A stretch of DNA of 32,949 nucleotides, from assembly GCA_017442585.1 (NCBI GenBank), contig JAFRZM010000037.1, positions 1-32,949 on the forward strand. The letters run 5' to 3'. Under the pieces are notes generated by a model, which saw only the letters and a list, made by a program, of their open reading frames with translations, made no database searches and was not told where the DNA came from. Both the position numbers and the translations under genes were made by a program. This document shows positions 1-7,801 of this stretch, piece by piece. The DNA is from Lachnospiraceae bacterium (GTDB lineage: Bacteria > Bacillota > Clostridia > Lachnospirales > Lachnospiraceae). Within the stretch, counting starts at the first letter, position 1, and every line of letters starts with the position of its first letter.

Positions 1-1
1 A

Positions 2-2395
2 AAAGGTAGGGAAGATAATTATGTCACAGAATTTCAGTGGTTTTCTATGCTGGCAGATTCTTTTGGTGATGCCGAACTGTTAAATAAGAGTTTTGACCCG
101 AATAAAAAGGTTAAGGGTAAGGATGCTGTAGTATCTGCAATGGATGAACTTGATGCGGAATGGTTAGTATCATTTATTGGGAAAGAAGATTTTTGTGATG
201 AAGACTGTATCGCACTAGCAGTTAAGAATTATATTATTGCGCCAAATAGTCTTGCGAAATATCTTACAGTAGAAGAAGCTAAGGAAATAATACATGGTAC
301 AATGAGGGTATACTTTGATCCTAAGAATTATCCTCAGTATTTTGAAATGAAGACAACGGTACCTTATTGTGATGTAGATGATTGGAATGTACAGGAGATT
401 GATGAAGAGAACAGAATTATAACAGCTTATATTGAGAAAATCCCGGAAATCGGGGATGTTGTGATATATCATAACGAGCAAGGTCTAGCAATACCGAATT
501 ATATTAATACGATAGAGCCTAAGGGACCGGGATTATATGATATATGTTTTCAACCGGTTGAAAATCCAGAGGAATTTGTAGAGGATGCTTCATTTTCGGG
601 CGTAGCAGATTTTGGTTTCTTGACAGGTGCCAAGTGTATAAGTCAGACAGGGGATTCGGTTAATAAAAGGGAGCAGTCCGTAAAATCGCCGTTTGCAAAA
701 GTAGCTTATGCAGCTGAAATAAACAAAAGTACGATGGTTACTCTAGGAGATGCTTCGATAGATACTGATAGCTGTGATATAGAAATTAATCTTTCTTATA
801 CAAATAAGAAGACAAATACGGACGGAGAAAAGGCGAAAAAAAAGAAAGCAGAGTCTTATGTCAAGATATCCACGGGGGATTATTCACAAAAATATAAGTT
901 TTCAGTAGATGATAAGGGTAAAGTCGAATGGAAACAAACAACTGAATGGAAGAAAGCAAAGGTAGTTGTAGGGAATAAAGATTCTTTTATTCCTGATGAT
1001 TCAATGAAACATTTCAAAGACGAGGTTAAAACTGGATTTAGCGCAAATGTCAAAATTAAAGGGTTATCTGTTTTTGCAAGTGGCGAGTACCATAAGTTTA
1101 TGAATAAAGACCGTAACTATGCGCAAGTATTTGCAAGTGCGGATAAAATAGAGGTAACGACAAGTGTCAAATTAACAGGGGAGGAAAAGATACAAATTGC
1201 AAGAATACCATTTTCGGTCGTGACAGCAGAGACATATGGAATCCTTGATATGTATTTGAATGTTTATTTAATTTTTTCGGCAAGTGGCGAAGCAACGCTT
1301 TGGTGGGAAATGGATAGTCCTGTAATAGGAATAGGCGCGTACGGCGCCGAATACGAGCAGGAGGGAGTAAGGTATTGGCACGATTATAATACTGAGGATG
1401 CGGGAATTGGCGGAGAAATCTCTGCTAGTGCCGGGACAATTGCAGAATTGGATTTGCGGTTGTTTGGATTCGGTGGTTTTCTTGATATTATTGATTGGAG
1501 TGGAATAAAGTTGGCTGATCCGGGTGTTGATATTAGGGCATATATATCAGCAAAGGCATTACGCCCGGGGGAAGATTATGAGTATAAACCGGAGTATAAT
1601 AGAATACGTCCTTGCCTCGAGTTAAGAGCGCAATGCCCAGTAGTAGTTTTTAAGGCAAGCACAGGCGCAGGTGGCGATTCAGTATTAGGTGAACTATTGG
1701 AATGGTTTGAAGAGGAAGGGACATGGGAATTTATTAAAAAAGATTCAATAGATGTACCGTATAAGGCAGTATATCATTTGGAGTATGATGCTGATGGAAC
1801 AATCAGAGTTCTGGAGGTAAATGAAAATGAATATTTTCAAAATGATTCTGCGCATGATCGAGTTTGTACACATATCGTAAGAAAAGAACCTTTAGATGAG
1901 CTAGAAGAGAATCCGGATGCAACTGATGAAGAGGAAGGAGCAGACCCGATTCATTTTGGCGGAATAGTTTTGGAACCGGAAGATATCGTTCTAAAAATGT
2001 ATGATGCGTTACATGAAGGTGATTATGAGACGGCTGCAAGTTGCTTGGAACCTGAATGGGAAATGGGGATTAATATTTTGGGAAACTTGGCATCTGCATT
2101 GGTAGAATTAATAACCGGTGAAGATTATTCGTGGGGACAGATTCTTCTTGAGACTGCCGGCGCAACGGATGTAGAGGTAATAGATATCTATGCGGATAAT
2201 TATGTTATGGAATCAAGTGTAAGTTTTTTGAATGAATGGATACCGAACATTCCGGGGATTAATAAGCTTGTATGCACTGAGGCGGACGTACATATTAAGT
2301 ATCGATATAGATATAATGGACATTGCAAAATAGAGACAGATGAGTGTCATGTGAGACGTTATGGATTCTTAGGCTGGCGAATTGATGTTGATTAA
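2..2395 (+). CDS. Large unrecognised, probably exported protein (5' end outside window)
   Basis: The reading frame is open to the left edge, so the true start and any signal peptide lie outside the window; the first internal ATG is at 47 and need not be the start. About 798 residues are visible. I do not recognise the family. An N-terminal part with many aromatic and acidic residues is followed by a Lys-rich stretch near 840 (GEKAKKKKAESY) and a long beta-rich middle with Gly/Ala-rich segments (about 1030-1500). An acidic linker (EENPDATDEEEGAD) precedes a last ~140 residues beginning DIVLKMYDALHEGDYETAASCL, which has the look of an NTF2-like or DUF4878-type small domain (inference). No cell-wall sorting motif or C-terminal membrane anchor is seen. 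The gene ends 15 bases before a strong hairpin terminator. Composition suggests an extracytoplasmic protein, but function is unknown. Confidence 0.75.
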   Translation, partial: KGREDNYVTEFQWFSMLADSFGDAELLNKSFDPNKKVKGKDAVVSAMDELDAEWLVSFIGKEDFCDEDCIALAVKNYIIAPNSLAKYLTVEEAKEIIHGTMRVYFDPKNYPQYFEMKTTVPYCDVDDWNVQEIDEENRIITAYIEKIPEIGDVVIYHNEQGLAIPNYINTIEPKGPGLYDICFQPVENPEEFVEDASFSGVADFGFLTGAKCISQTGDSVNKREQSVKSPFAKVAYAAEINKSTMVTLGDASIDTDSCDIEINLSYTNKKTNTDGEKAKKKKAESYVKISTGDYSQKYKFSVDDKGKVEWKQTTEWKKAKVVVGNKDSFIPDDSMKHFKDEVKTGFSANVKIKGLSVFASGEYHKFMNKDRNYAQVFASADKIEVTTSVKLTGEEKIQIARIPFSVVTAETYGILDMYLNVYLIFSASGEATLWWEMDSPVIGIGAYGAEYEQEGVRYWHDYNTEDAGIGGEISASAGTIAELDLRLFGFGGFLDIIDWSGIKLADPGVDIRAYISAKALRPGEDYEYKPEYNRIRPCLELRAQCPVVVFKASTGAGGDSVLGELLEWFEEEGTWEFIKKDSIDVPYKAVYHLEYDADGTIRVLEVNENEYFQNDSAHDRVCTHIVRKEPLDELEENPDATDEEEGADPIHFGGIVLEPEDIVLKMYDALHEGDYETAASCLEPEWEMGINILGNLASALVELITGEDYSWGQILLETAGATDVEVIDIYADNYVMESSVSFLNEWIPNIPGINKLVCTEADVHIKYRYRYNGHCKIETDECHVRRYGFLGWRIDVD

Positions 2396-2410
2396 ATAGT
2401 AATATTAACG

Positions 2411-2447
2411 AAAACTTGTTTGTTCAACTTGAACAAACAAGTTTTTT
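2411..2447 (+). terminator. Perfect palindrome acting as terminator (copy 1)
   Basis: Two perfectly complementary 17-base arms (2411-2427 and 2429-2445) are separated by a single C at 2428 and run into TTTTTT at 2442-2447, which is the form of an intrinsic terminator for the gene ending at 2395. The central 33 bases recur exactly at 3808-3840. The right arm contains TTGAAC, which also serves as the -35 box of the next promoter, so the site may double as an operator. Confidence 0.85.
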
Positions 2448-2457
2448 GCGTTATAAT
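2429..2457 (+). promoter_or_regulatory. Sigma-A type promoter of the HTH-DUF3990 cassette
   Basis: TTGAAC (2429-2434), a 17-base spacer and a perfect TATAAT (2452-2457). The -35 box lies inside the right arm of the 33-bp palindrome, so a protein bound to the palindrome would block RNA polymerase. The HTH domain of the next gene is the obvious candidate repressor (inference). Confidence 0.7.
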
Positions 2458-2481
2458 AACCTAAAAGATTAAGGGGTGTTT

Positions 2482-3333
2482 ATGATGAAAGTTGATTGCG
2501 GATATAGAATAAAAGAAGATATAGGCTTTATACTAGAGACGGAAGGATTAAATCAGGCAGAGCTTTCTGAGAAAACAAAGATTTCCAGAACCACGCTTGA
2601 GGAGATTAAAAAGAAGGGAAAAACCACAGATGGTGTCTGCGAGAAGTTTTACTCTTTTATATACGAGAATAAATATAGAATTAATGCGGTTAAGGAAGAA
2701 TTGATAAAGGAAAAGTATCAAAACGTATTGTTCCATGGCTCTAAGAAAGGATTATCAGAGATTAACGTAAACGGGGCCAGAAATAATTGTGACTTTGGTA
2801 ATGGATTCTATTTGGGTGAGACTTATAGCCAGGCGTTATCGTTTGTTTGTGAATATGAGAAATCATCGGTATATTCGTTTAAATATATGACTAAAGATTT
2901 GAAGATAAAACAATTTGACTGTTCGTTGGAATGGATGCTTGCAATCTGCTATTATCGTGGAACATTGGGAGCTTTTTCCTCAAATGCGCAGATTAAAAAA
3001 GTAGTAAATGAGATTGAAAAAGCTGATCTTATAATTGCGCCGATAGCCGATAACAAGATGTTTTATATAATGACACAGTTTGCGGAAGGTGAGATTAATG
3101 CGGATGTTGCAATCCATTCATTGTCGGCGTCAAAGCTCGGATTGCAATATGTGTTTAAGACAGAAAAAGCAGTTAAGTGCTTAACGCCGATTGAACAGTA
3201 TTATATATGCACTCCGGAAAGAATTGATTCAAGAACACTGATTAATCAGCGAAGCCTGGAAATTGATACAAAGCTAAAGCTTGCAAAGAGAGAATTTAAA
3301 GATGGATTGTTTATAGAGGAGTTATTAAAATGA
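2482..3333 (+). CDS. HTH-DUF3990-like protein, putative ADP-ribosyltransferase-fold toxin
   Basis: Start chosen at ATG 2482 (or 2485), behind AAGGGG at 2471-2476; the GTG at 2476 lies in the ribosome-binding site. Residues ~8-45 (LNQAELSEKTKISRTTLEEI) form an XRE-like helix-turn-helix. From about residue 83 the protein matches the DUF3990 pattern: LFHGS, then CDFGNGFYLGETYSQAL, a layout shared with ADP-ribosyltransferase folds (His in the first strand, Tyr in the GFYLGETY strand). A later ADLIIAPIADNKMF segment also fits. DUF3990 genes often occur beside small antitoxin-like genes. The stop overlaps the next ATG (ATGA), so the pair is translationally coupled. It is bracketed by identical palindromes. 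Family placement is from motif memory; enzymatic activity and the catalytic Glu are not established. Confidence 0.7.
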   Translation: MMKVDCGYRIKEDIGFILETEGLNQAELSEKTKISRTTLEEIKKKGKTTDGVCEKFYSFIYENKYRINAVKEELIKEKYQNVLFHGSKKGLSEINVNGARNNCDFGNGFYLGETYSQALSFVCEYEKSSVYSFKYMTKDLKIKQFDCSLEWMLAICYYRGTLGAFSSNAQIKKVVNEIEKADLIIAPIADNKMFYIMTQFAEGEINADVAIHSLSASKLGLQYVFKTEKAVKCLTPIEQYYICTPERIDSRTLINQRSLEIDTKLKLAKREFKDGLFIEELLK

Positions 3334-3809
3334 GAAGATTTGATCATGGCGGATTATTGCTTGCCGAATATCAGGGTAAATTGTTTGAAAAGTCAGTTGA
3401 ACTTAATTGCTCAACAGGTATTTTTGTGCGTAGATTTATCCATTCGGAGCTGTTAAAGAAGCTTGATGTGAATAATCCGGTAATGGTATCTTTAGATGTT
3501 AATGAAGGACTGGATAGTATAACAGAGCAGTTTGGCGAAACTGATTATGGCAAGGATAAGTATTCCGCGGACGTGATGTTTTGGATGGGATACATGTATC
3601 GATATATTTCGTATACAAGGGAAGCGTCGACGAAGTTCGTTATGGACCTTTGGGATTATAAAAAGATGAGTGATCTTTATTATTCTTTTCATACGCAAGA
3701 TCCTGAGTGGTGCGTTAGAAGCATGTTGGAAATGCTGAATCTTACAGAGAATGTTTTTGATAATAATTATAGATTAAAAGAGCAGATAGCGAAAAGCGGA
3801 AGCTACTAA
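3330..3809 (+). CDS. Partner of the HTH-DUF3990 gene, putative antitoxin
   Basis: 159 residues; ATG overlaps the upstream TGA. No named domain is certain. The N-terminal half has LLLAEYQGKLFEKSVEL and CSTGIFVRRFIHSEL. The C-terminal half has FWMGYMYRYISYTREASTKFV and SLYY-like YSFHTQDPEWCVRSML, a helical pattern I associate with small partner proteins of Firmicute toxin-antitoxin loci. The HTQ motif is reminiscent of DUF3791, which commonly pairs with DUF3990 (memory, not searched). No signal peptide or membrane segment, so cytoplasmic. Its stop codon is the first element of the second palindrome (3808). Likely role: neutralising the upstream protein (inference from order and coupling). Confidence 0.6.
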   Translation: MRRFDHGGLLLAEYQGKLFEKSVELNCSTGIFVRRFIHSELLKKLDVNNPVMVSLDVNEGLDSITEQFGETDYGKDKYSADVMFWMGYMYRYISYTREASTKFVMDLWDYKKMSDLYYSFHTQDPEWCVRSMLEMLNLTENVFDNNYRLKEQIAKSGSY

Positions 3810-3841
3810 ACTTGTTTGTTCAACTTGAACAAACAAGTTTT
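3808..3841 (+). repeat. Perfect palindrome copy 2, terminator or operator of the cassette
   Basis: Same 33 bases as 2412-2444: arms AAACTTGTTTGTTCAA and its complement around C3824. The left arm begins inside the TAA of the preceding gene. Only four T follow (3838-3841), so it is a weaker terminator than copy 1. The right arm again holds TTGAAC (3825-3830), with poorer -10 candidates (CATATT at 17 bases, TATTAT at 19). Confidence 0.85.
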
Positions 3842-3886
3842 GCACTACATATTATTCAAATAAAATTTCATATGTCAAATTACATA

Positions 3887-3916
3887 AAGCAGGCCGCGTG
3901 TAGGCCTGCTTTTTTG
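3887..3916 (+). terminator. Intrinsic terminator upstream of the signalling/purine operon
   Basis: Stem AAGCAGGCC (3887-3895) / GGCCTGCTT (3903-3911), loop GCGTGTA, T-run 3910-3915. Second terminator after the cassette. It rules out translation of the following gene from ATG 3812. Confidence 0.85.
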
Positions 3917-3942
3917 TGTAGAAAAAATGAAAACTATATGAT
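3914..3942 (+). promoter_or_regulatory. Promoter of the response regulator / kinase / purCAB operon
   Basis: TTGTGT (3914-3919), 17-base spacer, TATGAT (3937-3942). The -35 begins in the T-run of the preceding terminator. A leader of roughly 70 bases follows, with a small hairpin AGGCAT/ATGCCT near 3968-3983. Confidence 0.5.
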
Positions 3943-4018
3943 ACAATTACCTTGTATTTGTGTGAGTAGGCATTTTTATGCCTGTATGGGCGAAATTTCA
4001 GAAAGTTTGGGTATTTAC

Positions 4019-5062
4019 GTGGCAGATTGGGTTATAGTAGTAGATGACGACAAAACAAATCTACAGATGGCAGGAACGATATTAAGCAAGAATAACATGC
4101 GTGTAACGGCATTGCAGTCGGGACAGGCGTTGCTTGACTATGTTCGCGAAAAGGGCGAGCCGGATCTTATCCTTTTGGATATTAATATGCCTGAAATGGA
4201 CGGATTTGAGGCACTTGTTAAGTACCGCGAGCAGGAAAAGGAAATCTTAACACAGCGTGGAGTAACAGGGGATCTTACAAACGAGCAGGTGCCTGTAATA
4301 TTCCTTACGGCAGCAGAAGACGAGCAGGCAGAAACAAAAGGATTATCACTCGGTGCGGTGGATTTCATTAAGAAACCGTTCGTTCCGGAAGTATTACTTA
4401 TCCGCGTACGCCACATGATAGACCTTATGAGATTGCAGCGAGACCTTGCAAGAGAAGTTGCGAAGAAGACTGAAGAAATGGAGAAGTTATTTATACATTT
4501 AATCCAGTCTTTGGCAGACGCAATCGATGCGAAGGATACATATACGAACGGTCACTCGGGCCGTGTTGCAAAATATGCACGTGAGATTTCAAAGCGCTTC
4601 GGATATACTGACGCACAGCAAAATGAAATTTATATGATAGGCTTACTTCACGATATCGGTAAGATCGGCGTGCCGGATGCCGTTATCAATAAGCCTGATA
4701 AATTAAATGACGACGAGTTCGCAATGATTAAAAACCATCCTGTACTCGGAGCCAAGATATTACAGAATATCAGAGAGAACCCGCGTCTTATGATTGGTGC
4801 GAAGTACCATCATGAGAAATACGGCGGCGGTGGTTACCCGGATTCATTAAAAGGTGACGAGATACCGGAAGAAGCAAGAATTATTGCTGTTGCTGATGCG
4901 TATGACGCTATGTCAAGTAGAAGGAGTTACAGAGATTCACTTCCGCAGGAAGTTGTACGTTGTGAAATAGAAAAGGGCAAAGGCAATCAGTTTGATCCGG
5001 TATTCGCTGATATAATGCTTACCATGATTGCAGAAGATACAGATTACACCATGCGTGATTAA
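4019..5062 (+). CDS. Response regulator with HD-GYP cyclic-di-GMP phosphodiesterase output
   Basis: Start is uncertain: GTG 4019 (MADWVIVVDDD) best fits the usual N-terminus of REC proteins; ATG 3986 is an alternative; neither has a clear Shine-Dalgarno site. Counting from 4019, residues 1-130 are a REC domain (VVDDD acidic pocket, phospho-acceptor Asp54 in LLDINMPEMDG, FLTA, Lys in FIKKPF). Residues ~155-340 are an HD-GYP domain (NGHSGRVAKYA, HD at 211-212 in LLHDIGKIGVPD, HHEKYGGGGYP, VADAYDAM), which in this family hydrolyses c-di-GMP. No membrane segment, so cytoplasmic. Thirty-seven bases separate it from two hybrid kinases, its probable phosphate donors (inference). Confidence 0.9.
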   Translation: MADWVIVVDDDKTNLQMAGTILSKNNMRVTALQSGQALLDYVREKGEPDLILLDINMPEMDGFEALVKYREQEKEILTQRGVTGDLTNEQVPVIFLTAAEDEQAETKGLSLGAVDFIKKPFVPEVLLIRVRHMIDLMRLQRDLAREVAKKTEEMEKLFIHLIQSLADAIDAKDTYTNGHSGRVAKYAREISKRFGYTDAQQNEIYMIGLLHDIGKIGVPDAVINKPDKLNDDEFAMIKNHPVLGAKILQNIRENPRLMIGAKYHHEKYGGGGYPDSLKGDEIPEEARIIAVADAYDAMSSRRSYRDSLPQEVVRCEIEKGKGNQFDPVFADIMLTMIAEDTDYTMRD

Positions 5063-5099
5063 CGAGATTTACCATAAATTTTGAAAGAGGACTTATGCA

Positions 5100-7799
5100 A
5101 TGGGCGAGGGCAAAGGTAAAAACGAATTCTTCAGAAGTACACACATGATCATTTTGATCTGCTATACTATTTTTTCGATTGTTTTGATTGCAGAATCCAT
5201 ACTTCTTCATTGGGAGACATGGGCGCTTTTTCTGGTTGGAATAGCGGTAGTTGTAAGCTGGGTTATTCATATCCAGCAGGTTATACCGCCTAACAACAGA
5301 CTATGGATATACTCCATATTTATGATGGGCTGTGCGTTCTTTTACGGAACGCATCTTACGAGTACGTATGACTTCGCGCTTGTAATGGCGGGCGTCATGA
5401 TAGCCTTTACTATGACAGGTGAGAAGGCTCTTATAACTTTATGCCAGGGTACATATTATGCGACCATGGTATATGATCTTGTAATGATGTACAAAACGGG
5501 CGGGAATTTCGACAGTCTCGTTGTTACGCGTACATTACTTCATTTGGCAATAATAGCTTTCATAGGATATATTTCAAGAACTATCATTGATAAATGGAAT
5601 TATGTTTTGACAGGTTCCGACGAAAAGATTTCAATACTGACCGATGCGACAAGACGCATGAACGACTTTTTAGCGAATATGTCGCACGAGATAAGAACAC
5701 CTATTAACGCGGTAATAGGTCTTACAGGCGTGTGCATCGAAAAGGAAACAAATCCTGAGATAAAGACAGATTTAAGATCGATAGAGGCAGCTGGTAAAAG
5801 AGTTGCGGAGCAGATTGGTGATATCCTCGACCATTCCGAGATTGATATGCAAAAGCTCGCAGTTAACAGCGAAGACTACATGCTTTCTTCTCTTTTAAAT
5901 GACCTTGTAAATCAGGTAAAACCGCTTAAGACACCGGAGCTTGAGCTTGTAATAGACGTAGATCCGGCTCTTCCGTCGGTTATGCATACCGATGTTTCAA
6001 AGTTAAAGAAGATAATGTGGCACTTAATTGCCAATGGCCTTAAGTATACAAAAGAAGGTGGCGTATACGTTCATATATCAAGAGTTAACGAATCATACGG
6101 TATCAATATGCTTATCGAAGTAACTGATACAGGTATAGGTATGAGCCCGCTTGAGCTTGAGCGTATTACCGAGAATTATTATCAGGGAAATTCGGGTCGT
6201 ACAAGATCTACAAGCGGTCTCGGACTTGGTATGACAATTGTATCCGGATTCGTTGCGGCGTTAAACGGCTTTATGACTATAGAATCTGAAGTCGGAGTGG
6301 GTACCACGGTAAGAGTAAGTATTCCGCAAAAGATTGTTGATGATACGGAATGCATGATGATTGCCAATCCAAACGACGTTTCAATCGGCGCATTCTTACA
6401 TTTCGAAAAATACAAAAACGCAAGCGTCAGAGAGTTTTACGGCTCAATGCTTGTTAATATCGTTGTGGGGCTTAAGACAACGATGCATAAGGTTGAGACG
6501 GTAGACAATTTACGTAAGCTTCTCGCCAATATGAATCTGACTCATTTATTTATCGGTCAGGAAGAATACTTAACTGCACCTGATTATATTAATTCTCTTT
6601 CAAATAAGATGCTTGTAATAGTCGTTGCTGAGGAAGATTTCGTTCCGCCGAGAAAGAGCAATATCCGTATAATGCGTAAGCCGTTTTACTGTTTCCCTGT
6701 TGTAGGATTCCTTAATATGACGTTGGAATCCAAGGAGCAGGAAGAAGGAAAGCTTTACTGCGAAGGTGTACGTGCACTTGTAGTAGACGACGAGCCTATG
6801 AACCTTACTGTTGCTTTAGGAATCTTCAGACGTTACGGCATGATAGTAACTACTGCGGCGTCGGGACGTGAGTCAATAGAGCTTTGCAGAAAGAATGATT
6901 ACGATATCGTCTTCATGGATCATATGATGCCGGAAATGGACGGTGTCGAGGCCATGAAGCTTATTAAGGCACAGGCTGACAAGATGAGAAAAGATCTTCC
7001 GGTAGTAGCGCTGACGGCGAACGCCGTAAGTACAGCCAGGGAAATGTTCATGCAGGAAGGCTTTGACGGATTTGTAAGTAAGCCTATAGACCTCGTAGAC
7101 CTTGAGCGAGTATTAAAGCGAGTTTTACCGAAGTCTTTATACAGTATTATTGTAGAAGAAGAAAAAGAAGAAAGCAGAATCATAGAAAAGCACGTTACGG
7201 AAGCTATAGTTGATAACACAGTGAATATACCGGGAATCAAAGAAGAACCTGAAACGCAAACTAACAGTTCTTCAAAGAAAGATAAGTTCCTTCTTCTTAA
7301 AGCCTTAGGATTTGACGTAGATGCGGGCCTTATGTATTCACAGAATGATGAAGAGCTTTACATTATGATAGTAAAGCAATTTGCAAGCGAATCTAAAGAA
7401 AAGAAAGAAAAGCTTGAGCGATTCTTAAAAGCAGAGGATATGCCAAACTATGCGATAATCGTACATGCATTAAAGAGTACATCGAAACTTATCGGTAATA
7501 TGGCACTTTCCGACAAGGCCAAAGCACTTGAATTTGCAGCAAAGGCCGGCGATACCGAATTCGTCAAAGCAAACCACGATGAATTCATGAAAGAGTACAG
7601 TGAGATAACCGCAGCGCTCTATAAAGAGTATTGTGGTGGTGAGAGCGCTTCGAGCACCGGAACTGACGAGATTATGGAATTTGAAGCTTCCGGAGACGAC
7701 GGAGTTATGGAATTCGGTCCTTCCGAAACAGAACCTCAAGTAATGGAATTTGATGCTAAAAACGACGATGAGATAATGGAATTTGACCCGAAGGAGTAG
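5100..7799 (+). CDS. Hybrid sensor histidine kinase (6 TM-HisKA-HATPase-pseudoREC-REC-HPt)
   Basis: About six hydrophobic segments in residues 15-156 form a membrane sensor with little extracellular loop. HisKA carries His196 in MSHEIRTPINAVIGL. The ATPase domain has VTDTGIGM and GLGLGM, but the N-box reads WHLIANGLKYT, with His where the first Asn normally sits. A pseudo-receiver-like segment (about residues 420-550) lacks acidic pocket and phospho-Asp. The receiver has VVDDEP, Asp607 in FMDHMMPEMDG, ALTAN and SKP. HPt has His789 in VHALKSTSKLIG. The last ~45 residues hold four tandem (I/V)MEF motifs in acidic linkers. This is a full phosphorelay in one chain. AGAGG at 5086-5090 precedes the ATG; the downstream kinase starts 2 bases after the stop. 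Confidence 0.92.
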   Translation: MGEGKGKNEFFRSTHMIILICYTIFSIVLIAESILLHWETWALFLVGIAVVVSWVIHIQQVIPPNNRLWIYSIFMMGCAFFYGTHLTSTYDFALVMAGVMIAFTMTGEKALITLCQGTYYATMVYDLVMMYKTGGNFDSLVVTRTLLHLAIIAFIGYISRTIIDKWNYVLTGSDEKISILTDATRRMNDFLANMSHEIRTPINAVIGLTGVCIEKETNPEIKTDLRSIEAAGKRVAEQIGDILDHSEIDMQKLAVNSEDYMLSSLLNDLVNQVKPLKTPELELVIDVDPALPSVMHTDVSKLKKIMWHLIANGLKYTKEGGVYVHISRVNESYGINMLIEVTDTGIGMSPLELERITENYYQGNSGRTRSTSGLGLGMTIVSGFVAALNGFMTIESEVGVGTTVRVSIPQKIVDDTECMMIANPNDVSIGAFLHFEKYKNASVREFYGSMLVNIVVGLKTTMHKVETVDNLRKLLANMNLTHLFIGQEEYLTAPDYINSLSNKMLVIVVAEEDFVPPRKSNIRIMRKPFYCFPVVGFLNMTLESKEQEEGKLYCEGVRALVVDDEPMNLTVALGIFRRYGMIVTTAASGRESIELCRKNDYDIVFMDHMMPEMDGVEAMKLIKAQADKMRKDLPVVALTANAVSTAREMFMQEGFDGFVSKPIDLVDLERVLKRVLPKSLYSIIVEEEKEESRIIEKHVTEAIVDNTVNIPGIKEEPETQTNSSSKKDKFLLLKALGFDVDAGLMYSQNDEELYIMIVKQFASESKEKKEKLERFLKAEDMPNYAIIVHALKSTSKLIGNMALSDKAKALEFAAKAGDTEFVKANHDEFMKEYSEITAALYKEYCGGESASSTGTDEIMEFEASGDDGVMEFGPSETEPQVMEFDAKNDDEIMEFDPKE

Positions 7800-7801
7800 C
7801 C

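Noticed and set aside
3812-4018. Extended N-terminus of the HD-GYP regulator from ATG 3812
   Set aside because: This stretch contains a palindrome arm, a full terminator with T-run and the likely promoter; the encoded residues do not fit a REC N-terminus.
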